The position numbers and the translations under genes are program-made. Shown in pieces: positions 22,567 through 33,852 of a stretch of 64,000 nucleotides of DNA; within the stretch, counting starts at the first letter, position 1; each line of letters starts with the position of its first letter. Origin of the DNA: Avena insularis (taxonomy: Eukaryota > Streptophyta > Magnoliopsida > Poales > Poaceae). The notes below the pieces were generated by a model. It made no database searches and was not told where the DNA came from. It saw only the letters and a program-made list of their open reading frames with translations. The stretch spans positions 474,495,650 through 474,559,649 of the forward strand of contig CM042684.1 in NCBI GenBank assembly GCA_023614405.1. The letters are read 5' to 3'.

Positions 22567-25327
22567 CATTCTATCAACATAGAACCAGATGCGAAGCCAG
22601 TAGTGGAGCACCAACGACGTTTAAATCCTAAGATGAAGGAAGTGGTGAGGAATGAGGTATTGAAACTCCTTGATGCTGGTATTATTTACCCTATTGCTGA
22701 TAGTGAATGGGTTAGTCCTGTTCATTGTGTTCCTAAAAAGGGAGGTATTACCGTTGTCCCAAATGATAATGATGAGCTTATTCCTCAAAGAATAGTGGTA
22801 GGCTATAGGATGTGCATCGATTTTAGGAAAGTCAATAAAGTTACTAAGAAAGATCACTACCCGCTTCCTTTTATTGATCAAATGTTGGAAAGGTTGTCTA
22901 AAAAGACCCATTTTTGTTTTCTTGATGGTTATTCTGGGTTCTCTCAAATTGCTGTTAAACAACAAGATCAAGAAAAAACTACTTTTACTTGCCCTTATGG
23001 AACTTATGCTTATAGACGTATGCCTTTCGGTTTATGTAATGCTCCTGCTACTTTCCAAAGATGCATGTCTGCTATCTTTCATGGCTTTTGCAAGGAAATT
23101 GTAGAAGTGTTCATGGATGACTTTTCTATTTATGGAACTTCTTTTGATAATTGTCTGCACAACCTTGATAAAGATTTGCAGAGATGTGAAGAAACTAATC
23201 TTGTTCTTAATTGGGAGAAATGCCACTTCATGGTTAATGAAGGGATTGTTCGTGGTCATAAAGTTTCTGAAAGAGTCATATAAGTTGATAGAGCTAAGGT
23301 TGAGGCGATTGAGAAGATGCCATCCCAAGAGACATCAAAGGTATTCGTAGTATCCTTGGTCATGCTGGTTTCTATAGAAGGTTTATTAAAGACTTCTCTG
23401 GGATATCAAAACCCCTTACTAATCTTCTTCAAAAAGATGTACCCTTCATTTTTGATGATGATTGTAAGGAAGCTTTTGAAACTCTTAAGAAGGCTTTAAC
23501 TACAACCCCTATTGTTCAACCACCTGATTGGAGTTTACCCTTTGAAATAATGTGTGATGCTAGTGATTTTGCTGTAGGGGCTATCCTTGGGCAACGTATT
23601 GATAAAAAGCTAAACGTTATCCATTATGCTAGTAAGACTCTAGACACTGCTCAAAGGAATTATGCTACTACTGAAAAGGAATTTCTAGCTGTTGTTTTTG
23701 CTTGTGATAAGTTTAGGCCCTATATTGTGGACTCAAAAGTAACCATTCATACTGATCATGCTGCTATTAAGTATCTTATGACAAAGAAGGACGCTAAGCC
23801 TAGGCTTATTAGATGGGTATTGCTTTTACAAGAGTTTGATCTACACATAGTGGATAGGAAGGGTGCTGAAAATCCTGTAGCTGATAATTTATCTCGTTTG
23901 GAAAACATCTCTTTTGATCCTATGCCTGTTAATGATAGTTTTCCAAATGAACAGTTAGCCGCAGTAGGGGTGAACTCTCGAGGAAGCCCTTGGTATGCTG
24001 ATTATGCTAACTTTATTGTTTCCAAGTATTTGCCTCCAACTTTTACAGCTCAGCAAAGAAGGAAGTTCTTCTACGATTTGAGGCATTATTTTTGGGATGA
24101 CCCACACTTATACAAAGAAGGAGTTGATGGTATTATGCGAATATGTGTCCCAGAATATGAGCAAAAAGAGATATTGCGTAAATGTCATGGTAGCGCCTAT
24201 GGAGGACATCATGCGGGAGATAGAACCGCACAAAAGGTATTACAATCAGGTTTCTACTGGCCTACCCTTTTTAAGGATGCAAGAAAATTTGTTTTATCTT
24301 GTGATGAATGTCAGCGTGTTGGTAATATTTCTAGACGCAATCAAATGCCTATGAACTACTCTCTAGTCATAGAACCTTTTGATTGTTGGGGATTCGACTT
24401 TATGGGCCCTTTCCCTCCTTCGAAGGGTTACACTCATATTCTTGTTGCCGTTGATTATGTTACTAAGTGGGTAGAAGCCATTCCTACGAAGAGTGCTGAC
24501 GGGGAAACCTCTCTAAAAATGCTTAAGGACGTTACCTTTCCTAGGTTTGGAGTGCCTAGGTATCTCATGACTGATGGGGGTTCTCGTTTCATTCATGGCG
24601 GTTTTAGAAAGACACTCGCTAAGTATGATGTTAATCATAGAATTGCTTCAGCTTATCATCCCCAAAGTAGCGGGCAAGTAGAGTTATGAAATAGAGAAAT
24701 AAAATCTGTCTTGCAAAAAGCTGTTAATAGGTCTAGAAAAAACTGGGCTAAAAAGTTGAATGATGCTTTATGGGCTTATAGGACTGCTTATAAGAATCCT
24801 ATGGGAATGTCTCCTTATAAAATAGTTTATGGGAAAGCAGTCCACTTACCCTTAGAATTAGAACACAAATCTTACTGGGCAGTGAAAGAACTAAATAGAG
24901 ATTGTAAGCTAGCTGGTGAGAAAGACTTTTTGACTTAAGTTCTTTAGATGAATGGAGGAGTGAAGCCTATGAGAATGCTAGGCTCTTTAAGGAAAAAGTT
25001 AAAAGATGGCATGACAAGCGAATACTTAAGAGAGAATTTCATGTTGGTGAGAAAGTTCTATTGTATAGGTCTCGTCTCAGATTTTTTGCAGGTAAGCTAC
25101 TATCAAAATGGGAAGGACCTTTCATCATTGAAAAAGTATACTGTTCAGGAGCAATAAAAATTTCTTCTCTAAAAGATAATACTACACAAGTAGTGAATGG
25201 ACAGCGACTCAAACACTATATTGCTAGAGATTCTTACAATGAAGATGTTGATGCCTTTCAAGTTATAACTCCAGAGAAATTCATTAAGGACCAAATTCAG
25301 AGACCTGCAGAGTCTGTTTCCAACTAG
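22567..25327 (+). pseudogene. pol: Pol of element B: reverse transcriptase, RNase H, integrase (broken)
   Basis: Reverse transcriptase is read from about 22600 to 23283: PKKGG, GYRMCIDFRKVNKVTKKDHYP, PFGLCNAPATFQ and the catalytic box VFMDDFSIYG. A TAA at 23281-23283 and a frameshift near 23326 follow. RNase H starts near 23550 ([23 protein letters not shown]). The integrase has an HHCC finger near 24180-24320 and a DDE core: D in GFDFMGP, D in MTDGGSRF, E in SGQVEL. A TGA stop (24687-24689) directly follows the catalytic region, and another frameshift is near 24936. The order RT-RH-INT is gypsy. At least three stops and two frameshifts make it inactive. Confidence 0.9.
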
Positions 25328-25669
25328 GTAATAGTTCTGGTAAGAAAAGTTCCACGAAAATACAATCCAACTATATTTTTGCAGTTTTCAGTCAATAAGG
25401 AAAGCTACGAAGCGAAAAAGGGATGGAACCGGAGCCAGGGTGGCCCACACCACCCAAGGGCGCGGGCCCACCCCTGGTCGCGCCACCAGGTGGTGAGGCC
25501 ACCCAGGACTCCGTCTCCGACTCGTTTTCTCCCAGTATCTTCCTTTTGACATGAAACTTCGTAATATATAACCCCCCGGATCCCCCGAGGTCCGTATATC
25601 GTGTTTTCGTCGTGTTTTTGTTTTGATCTGTTTCTTCCAGGACATACTCTTTGAGAGCTTAGAAGCACA
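25328..25669 (+). other. Spacer between pol and post-pol ORF in element B
   Basis: No gene is seen. The region contains GC-rich patches with the word CACCAGGTGGTG-like repeats and aligns with the reverse of 29106-29450 in element A. It may be a leader or splice-acceptor region for the downstream ORF; that is speculative. Confidence 0.5.
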
Positions 25670-26180
25670 ATGGTGTCCACCAAGGATAAAGGGAAGGAGC
25701 CCATGGAGGAAGACCTCAGAAGAATATCAAGAGTGAAGGTGAAGAGGAGCATGGCCAATGTCCGCATACCGGCACCACCATTGCAAGCATTGGAGTGGTG
25801 AAACCTGCCAAGATTAGAAGGACTGCATAGATGCATACTGGAAGGAAAGCTCCTTGTCACAGTTTGGCTCCATGGTCACTTCCTCCATGCACCAGTAATC
25901 CTTTCCATACCCTTATCCATGAGCATCAATACCAGAATATGCCCAAGGAGAAATTACCCTCCAATTGGGATTTGCCTCGTTCTAGCGATGCAGGAAAAGA
26001 AGACTTCAAGGAGGAAGAGTGGGGAAAGAATCGCAAGAGCTAGAATTCTCAACCCGACATGATCATGAGCCGCATTGAGCAAACCTCGCAGCTTATTCGT
26101 AATCTCACCTTCGAGATTGAGGACTTGGGGAAACTGATCAGAGAGCTCATCGAGAGGATACCACCACCACCTAAGGAGTA
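25670..26180 (+). pseudogene. Post-pol ORF of element B (broken)
   Basis: An ATG at 25670 opens 43 codons rich in Lys, Arg and Glu (start MVSTKDKGKEPMEED) and ends at TGA 25799-25801. Homology to the post-pol region continues in other frames to the proline-rich tail RIPPPPKE and TAA at about 26178-26180. The position matches the env-like slot of Athila elements, but I see no signal peptide and no membrane segment. The function is unknown. Confidence 0.55.
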
Positions 26181-28090
26181 ATTCGTCATCAGGTTTGGCA
26201 TCCCCTTGGTTTGTTCCAAGCTTGGGGGAGTGCCGCGGTATCACATCACCATCTTCTATATTTTTACCCTTTTTAGTAGAGTAATATCATGAATAGAGGA
26301 GTTATTATGTAGTATGGTTTGCATTATGGAAGTGTCCCCTCTCTCGTTAGATATGTATCCCTTGGTGTGAGTTTCCGTTATGGAATATTAATGAGAAGTT
26401 CTATCATTCACCCTTTTGCGTAGCTTATATTAGTTTTCAATTCGTGGTTATATGATTGATATTGTTGTTAGTATTGGTAGCACTTTGGGATCATTGAGTT
26501 CATTTAGTTGGTTTTGGCAAACCTGGCTCGGTCAGTAGCAACACCTTTTTGAGAGTTGAAAAGAAAAAGATAGAAGTACTCTAAAGAAAAATAATTTCAT
26601 CATCTTTCTTTCTTGATTTGCTCATAAGTCTAGTATTCTCTAGTTAAGATCTTTTGTGCTTCCAAGGAAGATTGCATGTTTGTCTTTATCATTTGTATGT
26701 ATGGTTGTTTCCTTCAACTCTTGTACTTGCTACCCAGCCTTGCTAGCCAAAAACTTGTACTGAGAGGGAATTCTTCTCGTGCATCCACCTCCTTTAAACC
26801 AAAACCTTTGCCATTTGCGTCCACCATACCTACCTAGTAGCACTATTGCTATTCCAAGTAAATTCTTGTTTTATCTACCTCCCAAATTAAACTTGTTATG
26901 CGAAAATTAGTGATTAAAGCTCTCACGAACTTGATGGCACACCTTACTTTCTTGCACTTAATAAACTTGAACCATTGGGTCCTTCTTTGTTGCGTATATG
27001 CTTGCGCTTTATGAGTTGAAGTTAGCCGAACCATGTATCATGGGGACCGCTTTCAACACTTCATTGGGACTTGTACCTAGTTGATATCATGTTCTTTTGC
27101 TTATGGATCTGGACGGTGTGAAATAAAAGTGGAACTTGTAAGATCATGGAGTTTATATGTGTGTTAGAGAAACGCCTGGGCCGCTAGCCTAAGCCATGCC
27201 TAATCATGGTGGAAACTTGCAACATAACTATAGTGAGCATTCTATGAAGCATACTCAATAAAAACCTATGCAAATAGCAAATAAAAAGATTGCTGAGATG
27301 CTCACTGTCTGCTTGCCTTGTCATTTTGATTATGGGATAGCTCCTGTGTCATGTGCAAGGGGTACCCCGTTGGCGATTCTCATTGATATGCACATATTTA
27401 CAATGACAAGAGCTTGCTCGTGACTAAAGTTGAGTAGCATGAGGATCGGTACTCATAAGTAAGGGGCATGAGATTTCAACTTATAACTTGTCAAGCATAT
27501 CCTCTTAGTTGTGTCACTTTAACCTTAATCACCTAAAGATGCCTATGATAGGGGCAATGAGAGCTGAAAGCTAGTAAGTATCATAATTTTTGGGAGCTCT
27601 TTATGAGACTTGCAATCCTGCTTCCCTCTGTGAAGGGCCTTTCTCTTACTTTGTAGTTGAGTCAGTAAACCTATTCCCTTCTATCTCAGCAAGTATTTTG
27701 AGTTGATGTGTTTCATTCATTCATATGGTGATTTATTCACTCATGTTTCTTATGTTCCTTGCTTTGCACATTGCTCTTATCTTGAAGCTTACTACTTTGA
27801 AAGCTTTCTTTGAAAACTAGCTATTTGTGAACTCCAGCAAATTATCAACTATTCTTTGACCGAGAGCTAAGTTTGCCATTACCAATTATGATTCACTTTA
27901 TGTATCTTTATTGTGTTTCCTTTACTCATTGCAAGTTGAGTTATATAATAGTGAGTTGTCTTCTATTATGATCTATGTATTTGATGAATGTGATGCTTCT
28001 TGTCCGTATTCTTTTATCGACTCTTCACTCCATAAACCTGAGGTCATGTTTATTGAGCTCAGTTTCGCTTGGGGACAAGCGAAGTCTAAG
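26181..28090 (+). other. 3' non-coding internal region of element B
   Basis: No gene is seen over about 1.9 kb. A block at about 26820-27640 is strongly conserved in elements A, C and D and includes GGGGTACCCC at 27359-27368. The short ORF near 27911-28181 lies just before the polypurine tract and looks like a chance ORF. Confidence 0.8.
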
Positions 28091-28107
28091 CTTGGGGGGG
28101 GGGGAGT

Positions 28108-28694
28108 TGCGTCCATTTTGCATCACTATTCTATGTCTTAATTCACCATTATTCATTGATATATTTCATATTGAGAGGTGATACTTATGTTATTTCATCT
28201 ATTTTTGCATGGTTGATGACTTTTGGAGCATGGACCGCTGCAGTTTGGATTCTGATGGAAAAGGTGTTATTTGGAGGCAAAATTCGCGAAGATCAGAAAA
28301 TCCGGGAAAATATACGGATGGGGCGGTACATTAGCACAGGTTCACCCACACAACACTTAGCAATCTAAAGAAGATTGATCGACTATATGAAGCAAAAGCA
28401 CTTGACAGTCTTCCCATGTGTCCTCGAGAACGTTTGGTCATCTATAGAAATGCAACCGGCTTGTCCTTTGCTGCATAAATGATTGGGCCACTTGCTGCAT
28501 TCATTCTTACTGTCTTTCATTTACTAGTACCTTGTTTACTTGCTTTATCGAAAACCCCTAAAAATCCATTTGCTAAGTATTTGTAGAGAATTCCTGATCC
28601 ATACCACTAGCCAGCACCTTCTGCTCCTCGTTGGGTTCGACACTCTTACTTATCGAAAATACTGCGATACACCCCCTATACTTGTGGGTCATCA
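28108..28694 (+). repeat. 3' LTR of element B with large internal deletion (587 bp)
   Basis: It starts TGCGTCC (ATA lost relative to TGATACGTCC) and ends GGGTCATCA. It jumps from the equivalent of 19231 to the equivalent of about 20126 in the 5' LTR, losing about 0.9 kb. The breakpoint shares GGA on both sides. A run of 11 G residues lies just upstream at 28094-28104. Confidence 0.92.
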
Positions 28695-29105
28695 GCATCC
28701 TGAAACTTGCAGCAGCACTTATGCGTTTAAACCTAACCTCATACTCACAGTTTTGATTTTGAACATCGTAGAGCTGTGCTTGCAGTTCGTTGGTTGTTTG
28801 GCGGAGTGAGAGGACTTCATCCTTGAGCTCAGAAGTCTCCTCTTGGTGCCCGGCGATGGGTTCGGAACAAATCTTATGGATGATATCCACTTCGCGTTCC
28901 GCCATCTTCTTGTACCTAAAACTTCTTGCTCCAGCGCTTCCATCCCGTCCTCCAGACTTCCTTCACCTTTAGGGCCTTGAACCTCTTTTATCCGGACCTC
29001 CCCATCTTCAAAAAACAAATCCCTGGGATGAATCTTCAACTCTCTCATGTATGGGTTGATGATATCTTCTAAGGAATCTCCCTTGGCTAATCCAGAAGAA
29101 GACAT
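28695..29105 (-). pseudogene. Post-pol coiled-coil ORF of element A, N-terminal part
   Basis: On the minus strand an ATG at 29105 (start MSSSGLAKGDSLED) opens an acidic ORF. Near 28915 a run of T has lost a base, and the coding sense continues in the next frame from an ATG at 28905 (start MAEREVDIIHK). The second part has heptad-like spacing of Leu, Val and Ile (ETSELKDEVLSLRQ, NELQAQLYDV), typical of a coiled coil. It runs into the B insertion and ends at 18924. It occupies the post-pol slot of Athila elements. No membrane segment is seen, so an envelope role is not supported. Confidence 0.65.
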
Positions 29106-29450
29106 TGTGGCTCCAAATCTGGGACTCTACCTGGCAAAAACAGATCGAAACGAAAACACGATGAAAACACGATATACGAACCTCGGGAGATCCGGGGGGT
29201 TATATATTATGAAGTTTCATATCAAAAGGAAGGTACTGGAAGAAAACGAGTCGGAGACGGAGTCTGGGGTGGACTCACCACCTGGTGGTGCAGCCAATGG
29301 TGGGCCCACACCACAGGGTGGTGTGAGCCACCCTGCCCGCTTTAGGCCTTTTTAAACCGTAGCTTTCCTTATTGACTAAAAACTGCAAAAATATAGTTGG
29401 ATAGTATTTTCGCGGAACTTTTCTTACCAGAACTATTACCTATTTGAAAA
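29106..29450 (-). other. Spacer between pol stub and post-pol ORF in element A
   Basis: No gene is seen. It is the counterpart of 25328-25669 in B and is GC-rich near 29270-29340. Confidence 0.5.
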
Positions 29451-29535
29451 CAGACTCTGCAGGTCTCTGAATTTGGTATCTAGTAGATTCTTCTGGAGTC
29501 ATCACTTGAATATCATCGATGTCTTCATCTTCATA
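29440..29535 (-). pseudogene. C-terminal stub of pol in element A
   Basis: The minus strand encodes a tail like that of B, with residues QIQRPAESV before the stop. Only about 30 codons are left. Homology to pol stops at about 29535, where a different sequence starts. Confidence 0.7.
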
Positions 29536-30422
29536 CACTTATTACTTGAGTCATACAACCTTTCTCTTCCTTATTACACCATTATCTCCACTACCTGGAA
29601 ATTTCTTTCACACAAAACTTCACACAGTTCTCATTAGCAACATTAGTATATATGAAGTGATAAAACCTTTTGAGTCAAACTTCAACTGAAAACCATCAAA
29701 ACATAAGCTACTAAAACAACTCCTTCCGAAAACCCAAAAAGAATTCAAAAAGGAAATCGAATAAAGAAGCAAATGCAAGATTGGCAAAATCTGTCAAAAC
29801 AGACCAACAGGTAAAGATCAATTGTTTCGTAAATCTTCTGTTGCTCAAATCAAAAAGTGCAAAACTAAAGAAAGTTAAATAACAACCTGGGGCAGAAGCA
29901 CAAAAAATTACAGCTCAATCCGACATACAGAAATCTCTCACGAATTTTTACGGTGAAGCACAAAAATCTGTTTCGGGACAGCAACCTCCCCAAATCTTAC
30001 TTCTCTCTCATTAGAGGTTGATCTTGACACAAAAACCAAACAAAATGGATAAGGAGCGGTTATTACCGAAGTAATAACTTACAAGACTCAAAGAAACAAA
30101 AACAAACTGAAAGCAAAAACAAATTGGGTTGTCTCCCATAAAGCTTTTTCTTTATAGCCATTAAGATGGGCATGATCATTTTGGAGACTCTCATAGGAAT
30201 ATGAATTGAAGTGAAAGAGAGAATTAAGAAACAAAAATACACACGTTTAAGTCGAACCCACTTCCTATGCAAGGGAATTTTTTAAACAAACAAGTTGTTG
30301 AAACCAGAGGCTACTTGCATAAGAAGGCAAAAGAAGTGCAGCATAAAAACTTTCAGCATAAAACGAGGGAACTTGATATTATTGAGATACATAAGAACAC
30401 TTTTCCATCTTTCATAGTAACT
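29536..30422 (-). other. Foreign segment in element A, similar to element C
   Basis: Between the gag-protease remnant and the pol stub of A lies non-coding sequence. About 29765-30085 (minus) aligns closely with 36237-36560 (plus) of element C, including the shared words GGAGCGGTTATTAC (plus strand of A) and CTGCCCCAGGTTGTTAT (minus strand of A). The segment replaces reverse transcriptase, RNase H and integrase. No ORF of note is present. Confidence 0.75.
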
Positions 30423-31667
30423 TTAAGTATCATGCATAAACTTAACAATATAACTATCACAAGGATCGTCATGGCAATGATCACTTATTCTAACAGAAAA
30501 CACAGGAATACTAGCTCTCATAACACTACTTTGTGAAACAATATTAGAGGTATCCTTACAAAGGATAGGGTGTCCCTCTTTCTCATATTTAGTAACAAAG
30601 TCTTTCACATTTGCTATTATAGGTTCATCAACCTTTTGTTTATCAGGTCCAACAGCTTTATTTGTACCTTCATTAACCATACTAGCTATCATAGAATGTT
30701 CCTTTATCTTACACGGGAAAGGGATTTTCTCAATGTAAGGTTCAGGTAAGACATGATTAGCACTATAAACTTCAGTATTTCTTGTAGGAACACTCTTAGC
30801 AACATCTTTATAAGGTTCATGATACTTATTCCACTTCTTTTTAGGCACTTCAATGTAAGAAGCAAAAGCCTTCAAATAAGAAGCAATAGCTTGAGAGTCT
30901 AGACCATAAGCATTTTTAATATTTTGAAAGTCATCAGTTCCCATAAAAGATTCAATGCATTCATAATCATAATTTATACCTGACTTTCTACCTTTGTCAT
31001 TCTCCCAAGCTTTAGCATTGTCTTGAATACGGTCCAGAAGATCCCATTTAGCTTCTTCTTCCATGCGAGTGAATGATCCAGCACAAGAAGCATCCAATAA
31101 ATCTTTATCATGTAGAGGGAGCCTTGCATAAAAGTTATTGATAATAATATTGTTGGGGAGCTCATGAATGGGACATTAGAGCATTAGTAACTTCAATCTC
31201 CCCCAAGCTTGAGCTGTACTCTCTCCATCAAGAGGCCAAAAGTTGTATATTTGATTCCGATCTTTATGAATCTCACTAGGAGGATAAAACATTGAATAAA
31301 AGAGAGGCACTATTTCCTCCCATCACAGAGCTTGACCATTCTTCAGCAGCTTATACCATTCCTCAGCTCTTCCTTTTAGCGATAATGAGAATAACTTCTT
31401 CTTAACTTGATCTGTAGTAATACCTGCACATTTGAACAACCCGCATAATTCGTGTATAAAGAGCAAATGATCACCGGGATGGACAGTTCCATCCCCAACA
31501 TAGTAGTTATCCATAACACGATCAATAATTCTTGTAGGTATTTTAAAAACATCATTCTCAGCAGGTGGTGGTTTATCTACTACCTTAGCAGTGGTAGTAG
31601 CATTACCAAATAAGAAACTCAGTGAATTATCCATAACGAAAATAAAGCAACTAACAGAAATAAACAA
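30423..31667 (-). pseudogene. gag: Gag and partial protease of element A
   Basis: Translation of the minus strand gives a protein closely matching Gag of element B. A first part starts at 31667 (or at an in-frame ATG near 31634, residues MDNSLSFLFGN) and stops at a TGA near 31323. A second nonsense codon (TAA where B has AAA) is near 31176. The main remaining frame runs from 31097 to 30423. It ends with diverged residues in the protease region and lacks the D-I/L-G-A active site. It cannot make a working Gag-protease. Confidence 0.85.
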
Positions 31668-31719
31668 TACTCACAGTAGAAGTTTCCTTTACTAGTTCCA
31701 CTTTCCAATAGCGCTTCAC

Positions 31720-31737
31720 TCCCCGGCAACGGTGCCA
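31720..31737 (-). other. Primer-binding site of element A
   Basis: The minus strand reads TGGCACCGTTGCCGGGGA, one base different from B and C. It lies 11 bases inside the 5' LTR. Confidence 0.75.
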
Positions 31738-31748
31738 GAAAATAGTCT

Positions 31749-33259
31749 TGATGACCCACAGGTATAGGGGGTGTATCGTAGTATTTTCGATAAGTAAGAG
31801 TGTCGAACCCAACGAGGAGCAGAAGGTGTTGGCTAGTGGTATGGATCAGGAATTCTCTGCAAATACTTAGCAAACGGATTTTTAGGGGTTTTTGATAAAG
31901 CAAGTAAACAAAGTACGAGTAAATAAAAGATAGTAGGAATAAATGCAGCAAGTGGCCCAATCCTTTATGCAGCAAAGGACAAGTCGGTTGTATTACTTAA
32001 GATGACCAAACATTCTCGAGGACACATGGGAAGACTGTCAAGTGCTTTCGCTTCATATAGTTGATTAATCTTCTTTAGCTTGCTAAGTGTTGTGTGGGTG
32101 AACTTGTGCTAATGTACCGACCTTCCTAGGACTAATACATACTTGTGATTATACCCCTTGCAAACATCCGTAAGTACAAGAAAGTAATTAAGGTAGAAAC
32201 TTAACCACAACTTTAAACTCTAAGACCCTTACGTCCCTTGTGCAATGGTTTCCTAACGGGGGTTCATGTTTGTGTCACTCCGGCAACCCCTACGATTAGT
32301 AGCCAAATACACAATGCATTCCCCTAGGCCCATAAAGGTGAAGTTTCATGTATTCGATGTTCACATGACACCACTAGAAGAAGTACACCACAACTTAAAT
32401 ATCAAACTATTGAATCTTTCTCAACACAACTCCACTACTAACAACATGACTTCTCCCATGTCCTCAAGAACAAAATGAACTACTCACAAGACATCATATG
32501 GATCATGATCAGAGATGGAATAATGATGTATAACAATCTGAACATAAACAATAATTCAATGGTTCGCTCAATAGCATCAACTACAAAGAGTAATCAACAC
32601 CGGGAAAGTTTCCCCTATGAACTATGCAAGATTCAACTCAATTGTTACAGCAATATGGAGATGGTGATGAGGGTGCTGATGGTGATGATGGTGATGATGG
32701 TGGTGATGATGATGATGATCTCGATGAGGTCTAGCTTGATGGTGGTGTCGATGGCGACGATCTCCCCTCTCCGGGAAGGAATTCCCCCGGCAAAAATCTG
32801 TCTGCCGGAGAGATCTTTCTCTCTCGGTGTTTTCCGCCCCGCAGAGGCGGCGGAATCTTTCTGTGGTCGCCCCCGAGTCTTAGGGTTTCGGGAGGATAAT
32901 ATACGCTAGAGGGGAGTGCAGGTGGGCAGGCGGCCACACCTGCTGGCGCGGCCTAGGGCTGCCAGCGCCAGGGGGTGGTGTGGGCCCCCTGTGGCCCATC
33001 TCTAGCCCCCCTTCTGGCTTCCTTTGTCTTCTGGAAAAATAGGATTTTCCGTATATTTTCCCGGATTTTCTAATCTTCGCGAATTTGCCTCCAAATAGCA
33101 CCTTTTCCATCAGAATCCTGACTGCAGCGGTCCATGCTCCAAAAGTCATCAACCATGCAAAACAGATGAAATAACATAAGTATCACCTCTCAATACAAAA
33201 TATATCAATGAATAATAGTGAATTAAGATATAGAATAGTGATGCAAAATGGACGTATCA
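31749..33259 (-). repeat. 5' LTR of element A (1,511 bp)
   Basis: It starts TGATACGTCC at 33259 and ends GGGTCATCA at 31749. It carries a GAT-rich microsatellite near 32660-32725 that is longer than in the 3' LTR. It is directly flanked by GGGAG. Confidence 0.92.
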
Positions 33260-33852
33260 GGGAGGCGCACCTCAAATCTTCGTTCTTGATTACCGATGGC
33301 GATGACGTGCATAAACCGAGCCTTTTCCATTTTGTCATTCATGTAATCCATTATCTTTGAACAGTACCTCGTGTTTGGGTTGTTGATGATATGCATCTGA
33401 GCAAGCTAGAGTCTGTCTCTGAAGTACTTCAACGTTTCGGTGAAAATACACTCCACAATAGCTGTTAATGGTAGAGCCCTGCTTCCTCTCAAGACGAAGT
33501 TGTAAGTTTCGGCAAGATTTGTAGTCATGACGCCAAACCTAGCACCATGAGTGTCGTGCAACTGAGACCACCTCTCCACCGGCTCGTGCTCTATCCATTC
33601 CTGAAAATTCTTAATCCTTCTGCCAGGCCTCCTCCTAGTACCGGGTTGGTCAAATCCTGGCAAATCACAAAGAGCAATTGGTTCTTCCTCGGGTGGTGCT
33701 GCTCCAACTATTGTCTGTGCAGCTACCGCTGCCGCATGAGCCGCCACAGCTACTGCTCTAGCTTCTTTCCACTGCCTAACATGTTTTTTTGTGAATTCAT
33801 CTAGATAGGTCCGATTCTTGATATACTTCCACTCCTGGTTCTGCTTGCAAAG
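33260..33852 (-). pseudogene. MULE transposase, segment 2 (between the MULE and SWIM domains)
   Basis: The minus strand encodes the part following the catalytic domain. It has an Ala-rich stretch near 33750-33700, then residues RIKNFQEWIEHEPVERW, HDTHGARFGVMTTNLAE and NFVLRGSRALPLTAIVE, typical of plant Mutator transposases. One in-frame TAG lies at 33406-33408. Its upstream end joins segment 1 at the CAAAG duplication of element C. Its downstream end joins segment 3 at the GGGAG duplication of element A. Both joins preserve the reading frame. Confidence 0.88.
33848..33852. repeat. Left target-site duplication of element C (CAAAG)
   Basis: CAAAG is repeated exactly at 40405-40409. Confidence 0.94.

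Larger units (their letters stand above)
19018..28694 (+). mobile_element. Athila-like Ty3/gypsy element B, plus strand, full structure
   Basis: The 5' LTR is 19018-20502, the PBS 20514-20531, gag-protease about 20617-22566, pol to about 25327, a post-pol ORF at 25670, a long non-coding 3' region, a G-rich polypurine tract at 28091-28106 and a shortened 3' LTR at 28108-28694. GCATC flanks it on both sides (19013-19017 and 28695-28699). The coding region has all enzymatic domains, but with several stops and frameshifts. B is the only element in the left stack with a recognisable gypsy reverse transcriptase and integrase. Confidence 0.93.
3063..33259 (-). mobile_element. Athila-like Ty3/gypsy element A, minus strand, pol-deleted, host of inserts E and B
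   Basis: A is bounded by LTRs at 3063-4540 (3') and 31749-33259 (5') and flanked by a perfect GGGAG duplication. Without E (5290-17867) and B (19018-28694) its own length is about 7.9 kb. On the minus strand the order is 5' LTR, PBS, gag (31667-30423), a non-coding segment similar to element C (about 30420-29540), a stub of the pol C-terminus, a coiled-coil ORF, a non-coding 3' region, polypurine tract and 3' LTR. Reverse transcriptase, RNase H and integrase are absent, so A could only have moved with enzymes supplied in trans. The family resembles Sabrina/Fatima-type elements of Triticeae; that is from memory. Confidence 0.9.

Noticed and set aside
28091..28110. Run of G residues as a possible G-quadruplex or sequencing error
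   Set aside because: It sits exactly at the polypurine tract of element B, where a G-run is expected. Its exact length cannot be judged from one sequence.
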